This document shows, piece by piece, positions 1-8,399 of a stretch of 64,000 nt of DNA (position 1 is the stretch's first letter; the number at the start of each line of letters is the position of its first letter). The notes under the pieces are model-generated. The model was not told the origin of the DNA. It ran no database searches and saw only the letters and a list, made by a program, of their open reading frames with translations. The stretch spans positions 1,030,671 through 1,094,670 of the forward strand of contig LNDV01000034.1 in assembly GCA_001464765.1 (NCBI GenBank), read 5' to 3'. Both the position numbers and the translations under genes were made by a program. The stretch comes from Betaproteobacteria bacterium Ga0077526 (GTDB taxonomy: Bacteria; Pseudomonadota; Gammaproteobacteria; Burkholderiales; Ga0077523).

Positions 1-25
1 TGTGCGCGAGCGGAGGAGCAGCCAA

Positions 26-1351
26 ATGATCGGTGATCGAATCGAAGTGAACATTGCTGGCGGGCTCGACATCCCGCTGCCGCGCATGGTGCACGTGCGC
101 CAGAAGTTCGCGACCACGCGCCTCAACGACATCCCGGGCGCCGTCGCCGCCCAGTTCCAGCGCCCCGAAGTGCGCGCCAAGATCAAGCCCGGCATGACCA
201 TCGCGGTGGGCTGCGGCAGCCGCGGCATCGCCAACATCGCCGACAGCGCCCGCCAGGTCGTGGCCGAGCTGAAGGCCCTGGGTGCCAAGCCCTTCGTCTT
301 CCCGGCCATGGGCAGCCATGGCGGTGCCACTGCCGAAGGCCAACGCGAAGTGCTGGAGGGTTACGGCATCACCGAAGAATTCGTCGGCTGCCCCATCCAC
401 TCGCAGATGGAAGTGGTGGAACTGGGCAAACTCGACGGCGGCATGCCCATCTATATGGACAAGCTCGCGGCCGCCGCCGACGGCGTGGTCGTGATCTGCC
501 GCGTGAAGCCCCACACCAACTTCCGCGCGCCCATCGAGTCCGGCATCGTCAAGATGCTGACCATCGGCATGGGCAAGATCATCGGGGCCACCGAGCTTCA
601 CACCCAGGGCATGGACATGTTCGGCGAGCTGCTGCCGGCGGCCGCGAAGCTCATCATGAGCAAGAAGAACATCCTCCTTGGCGTGGCCATGATCGAGAAC
701 GCCGCGGACGAGACGGCCATGATCGAAGCCGTGCCGGCCGAGCAGATCTTCACCCGCGAGCCCGAGCTTCAGACCAAGGCCAAGGAGTTCATGGCGCGCC
801 TGCAGTTCGACGAGATCGACGTGCTCGTCGTCGAGAAGATCGGCAAGAACATTTCCGGTTCCGGCATGGACCCCAACATCACGGGTCGCAACGCCCGCTT
901 CATCGAGTGGAACATGAAGCCCTTCGTGAAGAAGATTGCCGTGCTGGGCCTCACCCCCGAGACCCACGGCAACGCGACGGGCGTCGGCAGCGCCGATGTG
1001 ATCACCATGCGTCTGTACAAGGAGATCGACATCGGCAAGACGTACGCGAACATCATCACTTCCACGTACCTGGACGGCGGCGCGATCCCGATCATCATGA
1101 ATACCGATCACGATGCCATCCGCCTCGCGGTCAAGACGGTGGTGCGCGTGAAGCCCGAAGACACGAAGATCGTCCGCATCGCCAATACGCTCGAAGTGCT
1201 GGACATCCAGGTCTCCGAGCCGATGCTGCCGTTCATCAAGGCCAACCCGTCGATGTTCGAGATCGTCGGCGAGCCGGAGGCCTTCAAGTTCGACGCGAAG
1301 GGCACGCTGTACCCCATGCTGGGCAAGCACCACGAGCACGCGGTCGCCTGA
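26..1351 (+). CDS. LarA-family nickel-dependent racemase/epimerase-like enzyme (DUF2088)
   Basis: The 441-residue protein belongs to the LarA (lactate racemase) family, whose members use a nickel-pincer nucleotide to move hydride at an alpha-hydroxyacid carbon. The ATG at 26 is chosen over an upstream GTG because GGAGGAG lies 7 bases before it. Candidate active-site residues are His98 (GSHGG), His163 (VKPH), Lys176 (GIVKM) and His192 (ELHTQG). The 16-residue Lys-to-His spacing equals that between the cofactor-binding Lys184 and nickel-ligand His200 of Lactobacillus plantarum LarA. The next three genes encode LarC, LarE and LarB, so the cofactor is made by the same operon. Overall sequence differs from lactate racemase, so the substrate is unknown. 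Family assignment is firm; lactate as substrate is not claimed. Confidence 0.85.
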   Translation: MIGDRIEVNIAGGLDIPLPRMVHVRQKFATTRLNDIPGAVAAQFQRPEVRAKIKPGMTIAVGCGSRGIANIADSARQVVAELKALGAKPFVFPAMGSHGGATAEGQREVLEGYGITEEFVGCPIHSQMEVVELGKLDGGMPIYMDKLAAAADGVVVICRVKPHTNFRAPIESGIVKMLTIGMGKIIGATELHTQGMDMFGELLPAAAKLIMSKKNILLGVAMIENAADETAMIEAVPAEQIFTREPELQTKAKEFMARLQFDEIDVLVVEKIGKNISGSGMDPNITGRNARFIEWNMKPFVKKIAVLGLTPETHGNATGVGSADVITMRLYKEIDIGKTYANIITSTYLDGGAIPIIMNTDHDAIRLAVKTVVRVKPEDTKIVRIANTLEVLDIQVSEPMLPFIKANPSMFEIVGEPEAFKFDAKGTLYPMLGKHHEHAVA

Positions 1352-1361
1352 TCGGAGCGGT

Positions 1362-2690
1362 ATGCAGATCCACCTGGACCCCGTCGGCGGCGTGGCGGGG
1401 GATATGTTCATCGCTGCGGTGACCGACGCCTTCCCGCACCTGCGGGAAGGCATGCTCGCCGCAGTCCGCACTGCCGGGCTGCCTGCCGAAGTCGTCTGCC
1501 GATTCGAACCGCACAAGGACCACGCCCTCACGGGCAGCCGGTTCGTCGTCGATCTTCCGCCCGCGCCGCAGGGGGCGGTGACGTACGAACCCCGCTCGGC
1601 CGATCACGGCCACGACCACGGTGATGGGCACCACCATCATTACCACGACGGTCATCATCACCATCATGACGACCAGCCCCATGGTGTCGCCCATGCGCAT
1701 CCCCATGCCAATTTTGCCGAGCTGCGGACAGCGCTCCTCGCGTCGAGTCTCGATGCCGAGGTGAAGCACCACGCCATCGGCATCTTCACGGTGCTCGCGA
1801 GCGCCGAGGGCAAGATCCACGGCCATCCGGTGGACGAAGTGTCGTTCCATGAACTGGGTGAGTGGGACTCCATCGCCGACATTGTCGGTGCTGCCTATCT
1901 GATCGCGCAGCTCGACGCACGGGCCTGGACGGTCGGCGTGCTGCCTCTGGGTTCGGGGTTCGTGCAGACCGCCCACGGCCGGTTGCCGGTGCCGGTGCCA
2001 GCCACCACGGCGATCCTCGAAGGGTTTTCCTTCGCCGACGACGGCCTCACGGGTGAGCGCATCACGCCCACCGGCGCGGCGATCCTTCGGCACCTCAACT
2101 GCCGTCAGCAGAAGAGTGCCGGCCGTTCCCTGAAGCTCAAGCATTCCGGCTACGGCTTCGGCACCCGCCGCTTTCCCGGCTTGAGCAATGTCCTGCGCGT
2201 CCTCGCATTCGAGGCGGCGGAGGTCGAAGGCGATCTGGAAAATTCGGAAGCCGTGGTCGTCGAGTTCGACGTGGACGACCAGACCCCTGAAGATCTCGCC
2301 ATCGGGCTCGACCGGATCCGCGCGCGTGCCGGCGTTCTCGATGTCATCCAGATGCCGGTCTTCGGCAAGAAGGGGCGCATCACCGCCCGCATCCAGGTTC
2401 TCGCCGAACCGGATGCGTTGTCCGGCGTCGTGGAGACCTGCTTTCTCGAGACCACCACCATCGGCCTGCGCTACCACACCGTGAATCGCCATCGCCTCCC
2501 GCGTGAGCTGCGCGTCGTGCAAGTCGGCAACCACTCGATCCGCGTGAAGGTCGCGCACCGGCCGGACACCGTCACGGCCAAGGCCGAGAGCGACGACACG
2601 GCGCAGACGCCTGGGTCGAGCGTGCGCTCGCGCATCCGCTTCGCGGCGGAGGAAGCCGGTCTCGGTGACGCGAAAGGAGAATCGTCTTGA
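1362..2690 (+). CDS. larC: LarC, nickel insertion protein for the nickel-pincer cofactor
   Basis: LarC inserts nickel into pyridinium-3,5-bisthiocarboxylic acid mononucleotide in a CTP-dependent reaction, the last step of cofactor synthesis. The 442-residue protein begins with the family motif (LDPVGGVAGDMF, residues 5-16), then a histidine-rich stretch at about residues 82-115 that probably holds nickel, then the LarC core and C-terminal nucleotide-binding half. In L. plantarum LarC is made from two overlapping frames by programmed frameshifting; here it is one uninterrupted frame. It starts 10 bases after the larA-like gene and its stop overlaps the larE start. Confidence 0.93.
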   Translation: MQIHLDPVGGVAGDMFIAAVTDAFPHLREGMLAAVRTAGLPAEVVCRFEPHKDHALTGSRFVVDLPPAPQGAVTYEPRSADHGHDHGDGHHHHYHDGHHHHHDDQPHGVAHAHPHANFAELRTALLASSLDAEVKHHAIGIFTVLASAEGKIHGHPVDEVSFHELGEWDSIADIVGAAYLIAQLDARAWTVGVLPLGSGFVQTAHGRLPVPVPATTAILEGFSFADDGLTGERITPTGAAILRHLNCRQQKSAGRSLKLKHSGYGFGTRRFPGLSNVLRVLAFEAAEVEGDLENSEAVVVEFDVDDQTPEDLAIGLDRIRARAGVLDVIQMPVFGKKGRITARIQVLAEPDALSGVVETCFLETTTIGLRYHTVNRHRLPRELRVVQVGNHSIRVKVAHRPDTVTAKAESDDTAQTPGSSVRSRIRFAAEEAGLGDAKGESS

Positions 2691-3508
2691 ACGCCGCCGC
2701 CACGCCGGTCGAGCGCCTCGAGGCCGTACTTGCCACCATGCCGGCGATTGCCTGCGCGGTGAGCGGCGGCGTCGACAGCCTGACGCTGGCCACCCTGGCT
2801 CACCGCCGCTTCCCCGCGGCCGTCACGATGTTCCACGCGGTCTCTCCGGCCGTGCCCGATGAAGCCACCGAACGGACCCGGGCTCTGGCTGCGCGGGAGA
2901 ACTGGCGGCTCACCATCATCGATGCCGGCGAGTTTCTGAACGAGCAGTACCGCGCGAATCCGTCGAACCGCTGCTATTTCTGCAAGACGAGTCTCTACGG
3001 CGCCATCCGGCCCGCCACCACCGCGCAGGTGGTGTCCGGCACCAATCTCGACGACCTCGGTGAGTACCGGCCGGGTCTCGAGGCCGCGAAGGAACACGAC
3101 GTGCGCCATCCGTTCGTGGAGGCTGCGATTGACAAGCAGACCGTCCGAGCAATCGCGAAGTCGCTCGGCCTGCCCGACGTCGCGGAGTTGCCATCGGCCC
3201 CCTGCCTCTCCAGCCGCATCGAAACAGGCATCGGCATCGATCCGGCCATGCTGGCGTGCGTGCATGCCGCGGAGAAGTTCGTGGGCAGCGCCGTGGCCGC
3301 GAAGACCGTGCGGGCACGCGTGCGTGCCACGGGCATCGTGATCGAACTCGACGCGCAGTCGCTCGCGGCGCTCGGCGAAACGGCTGTGCCGCTCGGCGAA
3401 AAGGTCGCGCAGATCTTTCGTGATGGCGGCTTCGACCTGGCCGTGCAGTTCGCCCCGTACCGTGTCGGCAGTGCCTTCCTCCATCCCATCAAACTCATCA
3501 CGACATGA
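2687..3508 (+). CDS. larE: LarE, ATP-dependent sulfur transferase of nickel-pincer synthesis
   Basis: LarE adenylates the biscarboxylated pyridinium mononucleotide and swaps two carboxylate oxygens for sulfur. The 273-residue protein carries the PP-loop ATP motif SGGVDS (residues 26-31). It has three cysteines in the pattern C96-x2-C99 and C173 (PCLSSR). A single sacrificial cysteine is the L. plantarum type; the three-cysteine type, described for Thermotoga maritima LarE, binds a [4Fe-4S] cluster, so this one is inferred to be cluster-dependent. The start is a TTG that overlaps the larC stop (TTGA); AAAGGAGA sits 6 bases upstream and decides it. The stop overlaps larB by 4 bases. Confidence 0.93.
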   Translation: MNAAATPVERLEAVLATMPAIACAVSGGVDSLTLATLAHRRFPAAVTMFHAVSPAVPDEATERTRALAARENWRLTIIDAGEFLNEQYRANPSNRCYFCKTSLYGAIRPATTAQVVSGTNLDDLGEYRPGLEAAKEHDVRHPFVEAAIDKQTVRAIAKSLGLPDVAELPSAPCLSSRIETGIGIDPAMLACVHAAEKFVGSAVAAKTVRARVRATGIVIELDAQSLAALGETAVPLGEKVAQIFRDGGFDLAVQFAPYRVGSAFLHPIKLITT

Positions 3509-4173
3509 CTGCGAAAAGTGACATCCGGCTCGACTTCGATCGCCGGAACCGCATGGGCCTCGAAGAAGCCATTCTCGCGAGCGGCAAGTCTGTCGCGCAC
3601 CTCGCGGCGATTCTCGACGAGGCGGCAGAGCGCAGTTCGCGATTTCTGTTCACTCGCCTCTCGCCGGAGCAGCTCGCGCAGCTGCCAGAGCACCATCGCA
3701 ACGCTCTCGACTACGAGCCGCTCTCGCGCACGGCCTACTTCGGCCAGCCCGAGTCCTCGAAGTCCGTCACGCGCGTGGCCGTCGTCGCCGCGGGTACGTC
3801 GGACATCAACGTAGTGCGCGAAGTCACCCGCACGCTGCACTGGTACGGCGAGCCCACCGTGGAGATCACCGACGTGGGCGTCGCGGGCATCTGGCGCCTG
3901 CTCGAACGTGTGGAGGACTTCCGCCACATGCCGGTGCTGATCGTGGTGGCCGGCATGGACGCTGCGCTACCCACGGTCATCGGCGGGCTCGTGGCGGGGG
4001 CGGTCATCGGCGTGCCCACTTCGGTGGGATATGGCGTGGCCACGGGCGGCCACTCCGCCCTGCACTCCATGCTCACGAGTTGCGCGGCGGGCCTCACCGT
4101 CACCAACATCGACAACGGTTTCGGCGCGGCCTGCGCGGCGATGCGCATTCTTCGGGCCGTGCCCGTCGCCTGA
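3505..4173 (+). CDS. larB: LarB, pyridinium-3,5-biscarboxylic acid mononucleotide synthase
   Basis: LarB carboxylates and hydrolyses nicotinic acid adenine dinucleotide, the first step of nickel-pincer nucleotide synthesis. The 222-residue protein has the expected two parts: an N-terminal region of about 80 residues and a C-terminal AIR-carboxylase (PurE)-like domain with the glycine-rich segments AAGTSD, VVAGMDAALPTV and GVPTSVGYG. Length fits the family. The ATG overlaps the larE stop (ATGA), so the two are translationally coupled. It is the last gene of the operon and meets a convergent cyclase gene about 70 bases on. Confidence 0.93.
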   Translation: MTAKSDIRLDFDRRNRMGLEEAILASGKSVAHLAAILDEAAERSSRFLFTRLSPEQLAQLPEHHRNALDYEPLSRTAYFGQPESSKSVTRVAVVAAGTSDINVVREVTRTLHWYGEPTVEITDVGVAGIWRLLERVEDFRHMPVLIVVAGMDAALPTVIGGLVAGAVIGVPTSVGYGVATGGHSALHSMLTSCAAGLTVTNIDNGFGAACAAMRILRAVPVA

Positions 4174-4242
4174 TCCGCACGACTTCGCGACCGGTCCTGC
4201 GCGGCCCCGGGCTACGCGCTTCAGCACACGCTCTGCGATGCT

Positions 4243-6081
4243 TCACACCGCGGGCTCGTAGGCCTCGCACCGATGTCTGCCCGCGGTCTTCGCCCGGTAC
4301 ATGGCGGTGTCCGCGTTGGCGAGCAGCGTGGCCGCATCCTGACCATCCCGCGGGAACATCGCGATGCCGATGCTCGGCGTCACGACGATCGCGTGGCCGC
4401 CGATGTGATGCGGAACGGACACGGCCGCGAGAATCTTCGCGGCCACGTCGGCGGCATCCCGGTCGTCGTCCACATGGGACAGCAGGACCACGAACTCGTC
4501 GCCACCGAGCCGTCCGACCGTGTCGGAGCCCCGGAGCGAGGCGACCAGGCGGTCCGCCACTTCCCGCAGCAGTTCATCTCCCACGGCATGACCCAGGTGG
4601 TCGTTCACTTCCTTGAAGTGATCGAGGTCCACGAACAGCACGGCGAAGCGTGATCCGGCGCGCTGCGCGAAACGGATGTTCTGCGCAAGCCGGTCGAGAA
4701 TGAGCGCGCGATTGGGCAGGCCGGTAAGCGCATCGTGCCGCGCGAGATGGGACAGGCGGCTGGCCGTGGCCCGCGCGTCGGTCACATCCCGGAACACCAT
4801 CACCACACCCAGCAGTTCGCCGGAAGAATCGCGGATCGGCGAGAGCGACTCCTCGATGGCGATCTCCCGACCCAGGCGATCGACCAGAACCGCTTCGGTT
4901 GTACCGACTTCCGGAGTCTCGCCGAGCGCCCGGTTCATCGTGTCGCCGACCGGCAGGCGGTCGGTCTCGCCGATGACCCGGCACACCTCGTCGACCGGAC
5001 GACCCACCGCCTCGCCCGAGGCCCAGCCGGTGAGCGTCTCTGCGACGGGATTGAGGTACTGGATCCGGCCGGCCGGGTCGGTCGTGATGACCGCGTCGGC
5101 AATGGAGTGCAGCGTGACCTGCAGCCTTTCGTAGAGCCGCCGGTACCGCGCTTCGCTCGCGACGCGCGCCTGTTCGACGGACACGGACAGCAGAAGCGCC
5201 GGCACGACCGTCGCGATCTGCGGCAGGTAGAACAAGGCATGTTGCCATTCGGCGGTGAACGGCGGCGGCAGGAAGAGGCCCTGCGCGATGAGCGTGCCGG
5301 CCGTCAGCGAGGTCGCGAACACGCACACCGCCACGATCAGAAAACGATCCACCACGGCGGCAATCACGAGAGGCAGCGCGAGGTAGACGAACGGGAAAGG
5401 CAAGCGAAGCAGGGCCACCAGCGTCGTGCCCACGGCGAGCATGAGCAAGGCCCACGTGGAGGCGGATCGGAGGCGGCGCAGAATCGTTGTGCACGACGTC
5501 GTTCGAACGCTGATGGCAAGAGGCAGGAGCGCGATGCCGCCCAGCACGCTGCCGCCGTACCAGGAGAACCAGACGCGCAGCGCCTCCCCGCCCCCGGACG
5601 CCTGGAGCGTGATGGCGCCGATCGTGGCGCCCGCGAGCGGGGGCAGTGCGACGGCGATGAGCATGAAACGTCCGAACGTCGCCGGGCTGTCGGTCAGGCG
5701 TCGGTGCAGGCGGGTGCGGTTCAGCAGCAGTGTGCCGACCATGATGTCGAGAAGGTTCGGGGGGATGAGCAGGGCGGCCGTGTGCCAGGGATCCCCGAAC
5801 GCCAGATTCGCGAGCAGATTCGCGGCCCCGGCTGCCATGAGCAGAACGACCGCTCGCCGACGCGATTGCTCCACCATGAAGGCGATGGCGGCCGCGTTCG
5901 CGTACCAGAGCGTCGCGATGTTTCCGGGCTGTCGGGACAGATAGAGCCCAACGAGCGCGAGCACTCCGTAGGCGAGAAACAGAGTCAGGGCCGCCGTGCG
6001 CAGGCGGCTAGCGACGAACGCCGGTTCCGCCGGGCCCTCGACCGAGAGAGTCTCACCGGATGTGGGAACCTGCAGCTTCAC
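4243..6081 (-). CDS. MASE1-PAS-GGDEF diguanylate cyclase
   Basis: This 612-residue inner-membrane protein should make cyclic di-GMP from GTP. Domains in order: a multi-spanning MASE1-type sensor (about 25-299), a PAS domain (about 312-434) and a GGDEF domain (about 444-604). The active-site GGDEF is intact at 526-530, and an RxxD product-inhibition site (RGSD, 517-520) lies at the standard five-residue distance before it. No EAL domain is present. A longer frame exists upstream, but the GTG at 6081 forms a GTGA overlap with the stop of the binding-protein gene and yields a natural N-terminus. The two genes are therefore coupled and probably form one sensory unit. Confidence 0.9.
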   Translation of the reverse strand: MKLQVPTSGETLSVEGPAEPAFVASRLRTAALTLFLAYGVLALVGLYLSRQPGNIATLWYANAAAIAFMVEQSRRRAVVLLMAAGAANLLANLAFGDPWHTAALLIPPNLLDIMVGTLLLNRTRLHRRLTDSPATFGRFMLIAVALPPLAGATIGAITLQASGGGEALRVWFSWYGGSVLGGIALLPLAISVRTTSCTTILRRLRSASTWALLMLAVGTTLVALLRLPFPFVYLALPLVIAAVVDRFLIVAVCVFATSLTAGTLIAQGLFLPPPFTAEWQHALFYLPQIATVVPALLLSVSVEQARVASEARYRRLYERLQVTLHSIADAVITTDPAGRIQYLNPVAETLTGWASGEAVGRPVDEVCRVIGETDRLPVGDTMNRALGETPEVGTTEAVLVDRLGREIAIEESLSPIRDSSGELLGVVMVFRDVTDARATASRLSHLARHDALTGLPNRALILDRLAQNIRFAQRAGSRFAVLFVDLDHFKEVNDHLGHAVGDELLREVADRLVASLRGSDTVGRLGGDEFVVLLSHVDDDRDAADVAAKILAAVSVPHHIGGHAIVVTPSIGIAMFPRDGQDAATLLANADTAMYRAKTAGRHRCEAYEPAV

Positions 6082-7022
6082 CCTGCCCCCTTCCGACCGG
6101 CGCGCATCAGCCGCAGACCAAAGCGGACGATCAGCGCCGCGGCGATCAGCCCTGTCCCGATGGCGACGAGTTTCTCTTCCACGCTCCTGCCCGAAGTCTG
6201 CCGATAGGGAGCCACCCACTTGTCATGGAGGCTCTGGCGCTCCGCGGCTGTGATGGCGCGCAGACCCTGCTCGAGAATCGCGCCGAGCATCGGCCAGTCG
6301 TCGCGGTAGGCGAAACTGAGCGAATACTCGAAGCCGACCGGATCCCTGGCCTGGAGACCCTCGATGCCGTGACGCTTCAGGATGAAGTGAACGCTCGCGG
6401 TGTCCGCCACGGCGGCGGCGAATCGGCGTTCCCGGACGCCCTGCAGTCCTTCGAGGTCGTCCTGAACCGGAATCCATTCGACGGCGGGGAAACGGGAGCG
6501 CACGAAGCTCTCGACCGCGTAGCTGCGACCCACGGCAACGCGCAGTCCGGCATAGCGGTCGAGACTGGCCGGCGCGTTCCCGTCGCGGCGCGTCACCACG
6601 ACCGCCGGAATCGAGACGTACGGCGTGGTGAACCCGAGATACTGGGAGCGCTCCGGCGTCGGCCGGACCGAAGAGATGAGGTCGACCTGCCCCTGCCGGG
6701 CAAGGGCCAGGTTGCTGTCCAGCGGCGCGGCCGGCAGGTACTCCACCGGCAGACCCGTGACGCGGGAGATGGCGCGGAGATAGTCCACGGACAGCCCCGC
6801 CAGCGTGCCGTCATTCTCGACGTAGACGAAGGGGCCGTAATCGCGCTCCGGCGCAAAGCGGATCGGCGCCTGACCGGCGACCCAGGCACGCTGAGGATCG
6901 GTAAGCACCTCGGACGCGGCATTCGCGTCGGTCGGCACGCTTTCGCAAGCGAACAGGATCGCCAGCCAACCGAGGGCTGCCCACGCTGCTTCCATCCTCC
7001 CGCTCATCTTTCGAGGGATCAT
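6078..7022 (-). CDS. Membrane-anchored periplasmic solute-binding (SBP_bac_3-like) sensor
   Basis: The 314-residue protein has an N-terminal signal segment (to about residue 35), a type-3 periplasmic binding-protein fold and, unusually, a C-terminal membrane helix (about 285-305) with a short basic tail. Transport-type binding proteins lack such a helix. It overlaps the diguanylate cyclase gene by 4 bases and no permease is nearby, so a signalling role is more likely than uptake: ligand binding in the periplasm passed to the MASE1 protein. The ligand is unknown. AGAGG lies 7 bases before the ATG. Confidence 0.8.
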   Translation of the reverse strand: MIPRKMSGRMEAAWAALGWLAILFACESVPTDANAASEVLTDPQRAWVAGQAPIRFAPERDYGPFVYVENDGTLAGLSVDYLRAISRVTGLPVEYLPAAPLDSNLALARQGQVDLISSVRPTPERSQYLGFTTPYVSIPAVVVTRRDGNAPASLDRYAGLRVAVGRSYAVESFVRSRFPAVEWIPVQDDLEGLQGVRERRFAAAVADTASVHFILKRHGIEGLQARDPVGFEYSLSFAYRDDWPMLGAILEQGLRAITAAERQSLHDKWVAPYRQTSGRSVEEKLVAIGTGLIAAALIVRFGLRLMRAGRKGAG

Positions 7023-7227
7023 TGCGGACCTCTGACGGATGTGGCGGCTTCGCTTGGAACACCACGATGATAGACCACGCTAGCGGGCTGCCGTTTGCAG
7101 AAACACTGGCGAATCGGCGAAAAATCAGGGGCAGGGTTGTTACCGGTCCGCGCTACGGAAGGCCGGCCCCATGTGTCATGATGGCCTCCTGTCGGGCGGG
7201 TGCCCGAGAACACGCGGAGGGCTCGAC

Positions 7228-7650
7228 ATGGGACTGCTGGATCAGGTGATCGGCGCGGTGGCCGGACAGATGGGAAATGCGCAAGGTGGCGGGGCGGCGG
7301 GCAATCCGCTGCTGCAGATGGTGATGCAGTTGATTCAGAACCAGCCGGGCGGGCTCCAGGGCCTCGTCGAGCAGTTCACTCGTGCGGGTCTCGGGCAGCA
7401 GGCCCAGTCCTGGGTGAGCACGGGCGCCAATCTGCCGGTTTCGCCGGAGGACCTGATGAAGGTCTTCGGCGGCAGCGGCGGACAGCTCGGGCAGATGATG
7501 TCCCAGCTGGGGATGGACCAGAATCAGGCAATGGGCGGGTTGGCGGACATGCTGCCGCAGGTCGTGGACAAGCTCACGCCTAACGGTCAGGTGGAGTCCG
7601 GCGCCGGACTCGAACAGGGACTGAGCGCGCTCCTGAACCAGTTCCGCTGA
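7228..7650 (+). CDS. YidB-like DUF937 family protein
   Basis: The 140-residue protein matches the YidB/DUF937 family: N-terminal MGLLDQVIG, Gln/Gly-rich linkers and a helical segment with repeated hydrophobic and Gly-Gln residues. Its function is not established. No signal peptide is visible, so it is probably cytoplasmic. The ATG at 7228 is preceded by GGAGG, which rules out an upstream start at 7171. It stands alone, divergent from the sensor gene and convergent with the liv operon. Confidence 0.75.
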   Translation: MGLLDQVIGAVAGQMGNAQGGGAAGNPLLQMVMQLIQNQPGGLQGLVEQFTRAGLGQQAQSWVSTGANLPVSPEDLMKVFGGSGGQLGQMMSQLGMDQNQAMGGLADMLPQVVDKLTPNGQVESGAGLEQGLSALLNQFR

Positions 7651-7678
7651 TCGAAGCCGAAGGGGGCGCTGCGTTCCG

Positions 7679-8398
7679 TCAGTGCCCGCCGAGATAGGCC
7701 GCGCGGACGGCCTCGTTGCCGAGAAGCTCCTTCGGGGTGCCTTCCACGGTGATGTGGCCGGTCTCCAGCACATAGCCGCGGTCCGCCACCGACAGCGCCA
7801 TGTTGGCGTTCTGCTCCACGAGCAGGATCGTCATGCCCAGCGTGCGGATCTCGCGGATCGTCGCGAAGAGGTTCTGCACGATCAGCGGGGCGAGGCCCAG
7901 CGACGGCTCATCGAGCAGCAGCAGTTTCGGTTTGGCCATCAGCCCGCGAGCCACGGCGAGCATCTGCTGCTGTCCGCCGGAGAGCGTCCAGCCGAGCGCT
8001 TTCGCGAACGGCTGAATCTCGGGGAAGATGCCGAACATGCGGTCGGCTTCCTCCTCCAGCTGCCGTCTCGGCACACCGCGCCGGTTCGAAGCGCCCAGCA
8101 GGATATTCTCGCGGACAGTGAGGCCCGGAAAGATCCGCCGGCCCTCGGGAACGTGGCTGATACCGAGGCGCGCGATAGCCTCCGGTCCGCTCCGCGCGAT
8201 GGACTTGCCCTCGAACAGCACATCGCCCGACGCCGCGGGCACCAGCCCCGAGATCGTCTTCAGCGTCGTGCTCTTGCCGGCGCCGTTGGCGCCGAGCAGG
8301 GTCACGAGCTCGCCCGCCTCCACATGCAGGCTCACGCCCTCGAGCGCCCGTACGGCGCCATAGAAGCTCGAGACGTTGCGCAGTTCGAGCAGCGCCAT
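7679..8398 (-). CDS. livF: Branched-chain amino acid ABC transporter ATPase LivF
   Basis: The 239-residue ABC ATPase has Walker A (GANGAGKST), signature (LSGGQQQ), Walker B (LLLLDEPSLGLAP) and the H-loop region typical of LivF. It energises import of branched-chain amino acids or a related hydrophobic solute at the inner membrane. It is the last gene of a leftward livH-livMG-livF operon, starting 1 base after the fused livMG stop. The substrate cannot be fixed because no binding protein is encoded next to it. Confidence 0.9.
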   Translation of the reverse strand: MALLELRNVSSFYGAVRALEGVSLHVEAGELVTLLGANGAGKSTTLKTISGLVPAASGDVLFEGKSIARSGPEAIARLGISHVPEGRRIFPGLTVRENILLGASNRRGVPRRQLEEEADRMFGIFPEIQPFAKALGWTLSGGQQQMLAVARGLMAKPKLLLLDEPSLGLAPLIVQNLFATIREIRTLGMTILLVEQNANMALSVADRGYVLETGHITVEGTPKELLGNEAVRAAYLGGH

Positions 8399-8399
8399 G

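Noticed and set aside
1621..1700. Tandem repeat or microsatellite in larC
   Set aside because: The CAT/CAC-rich stretch encodes the His-rich metal-binding insert typical of nickel chaperones and is not a separate repeat element.
1284..2558. Long open frame on the minus strand across larC
   Set aside because: It has no family features or ribosome site, and the opposite strand encodes a clear LarC. GC-rich DNA commonly leaves such frames open.
4735..6207. 490-codon open frame on the plus strand opposite the diguanylate cyclase
   Set aside because: Composition is Arg/Glu/Gln/His-rich and non-protein-like, and the minus strand encodes intact MASE1, PAS and GGDEF domains.
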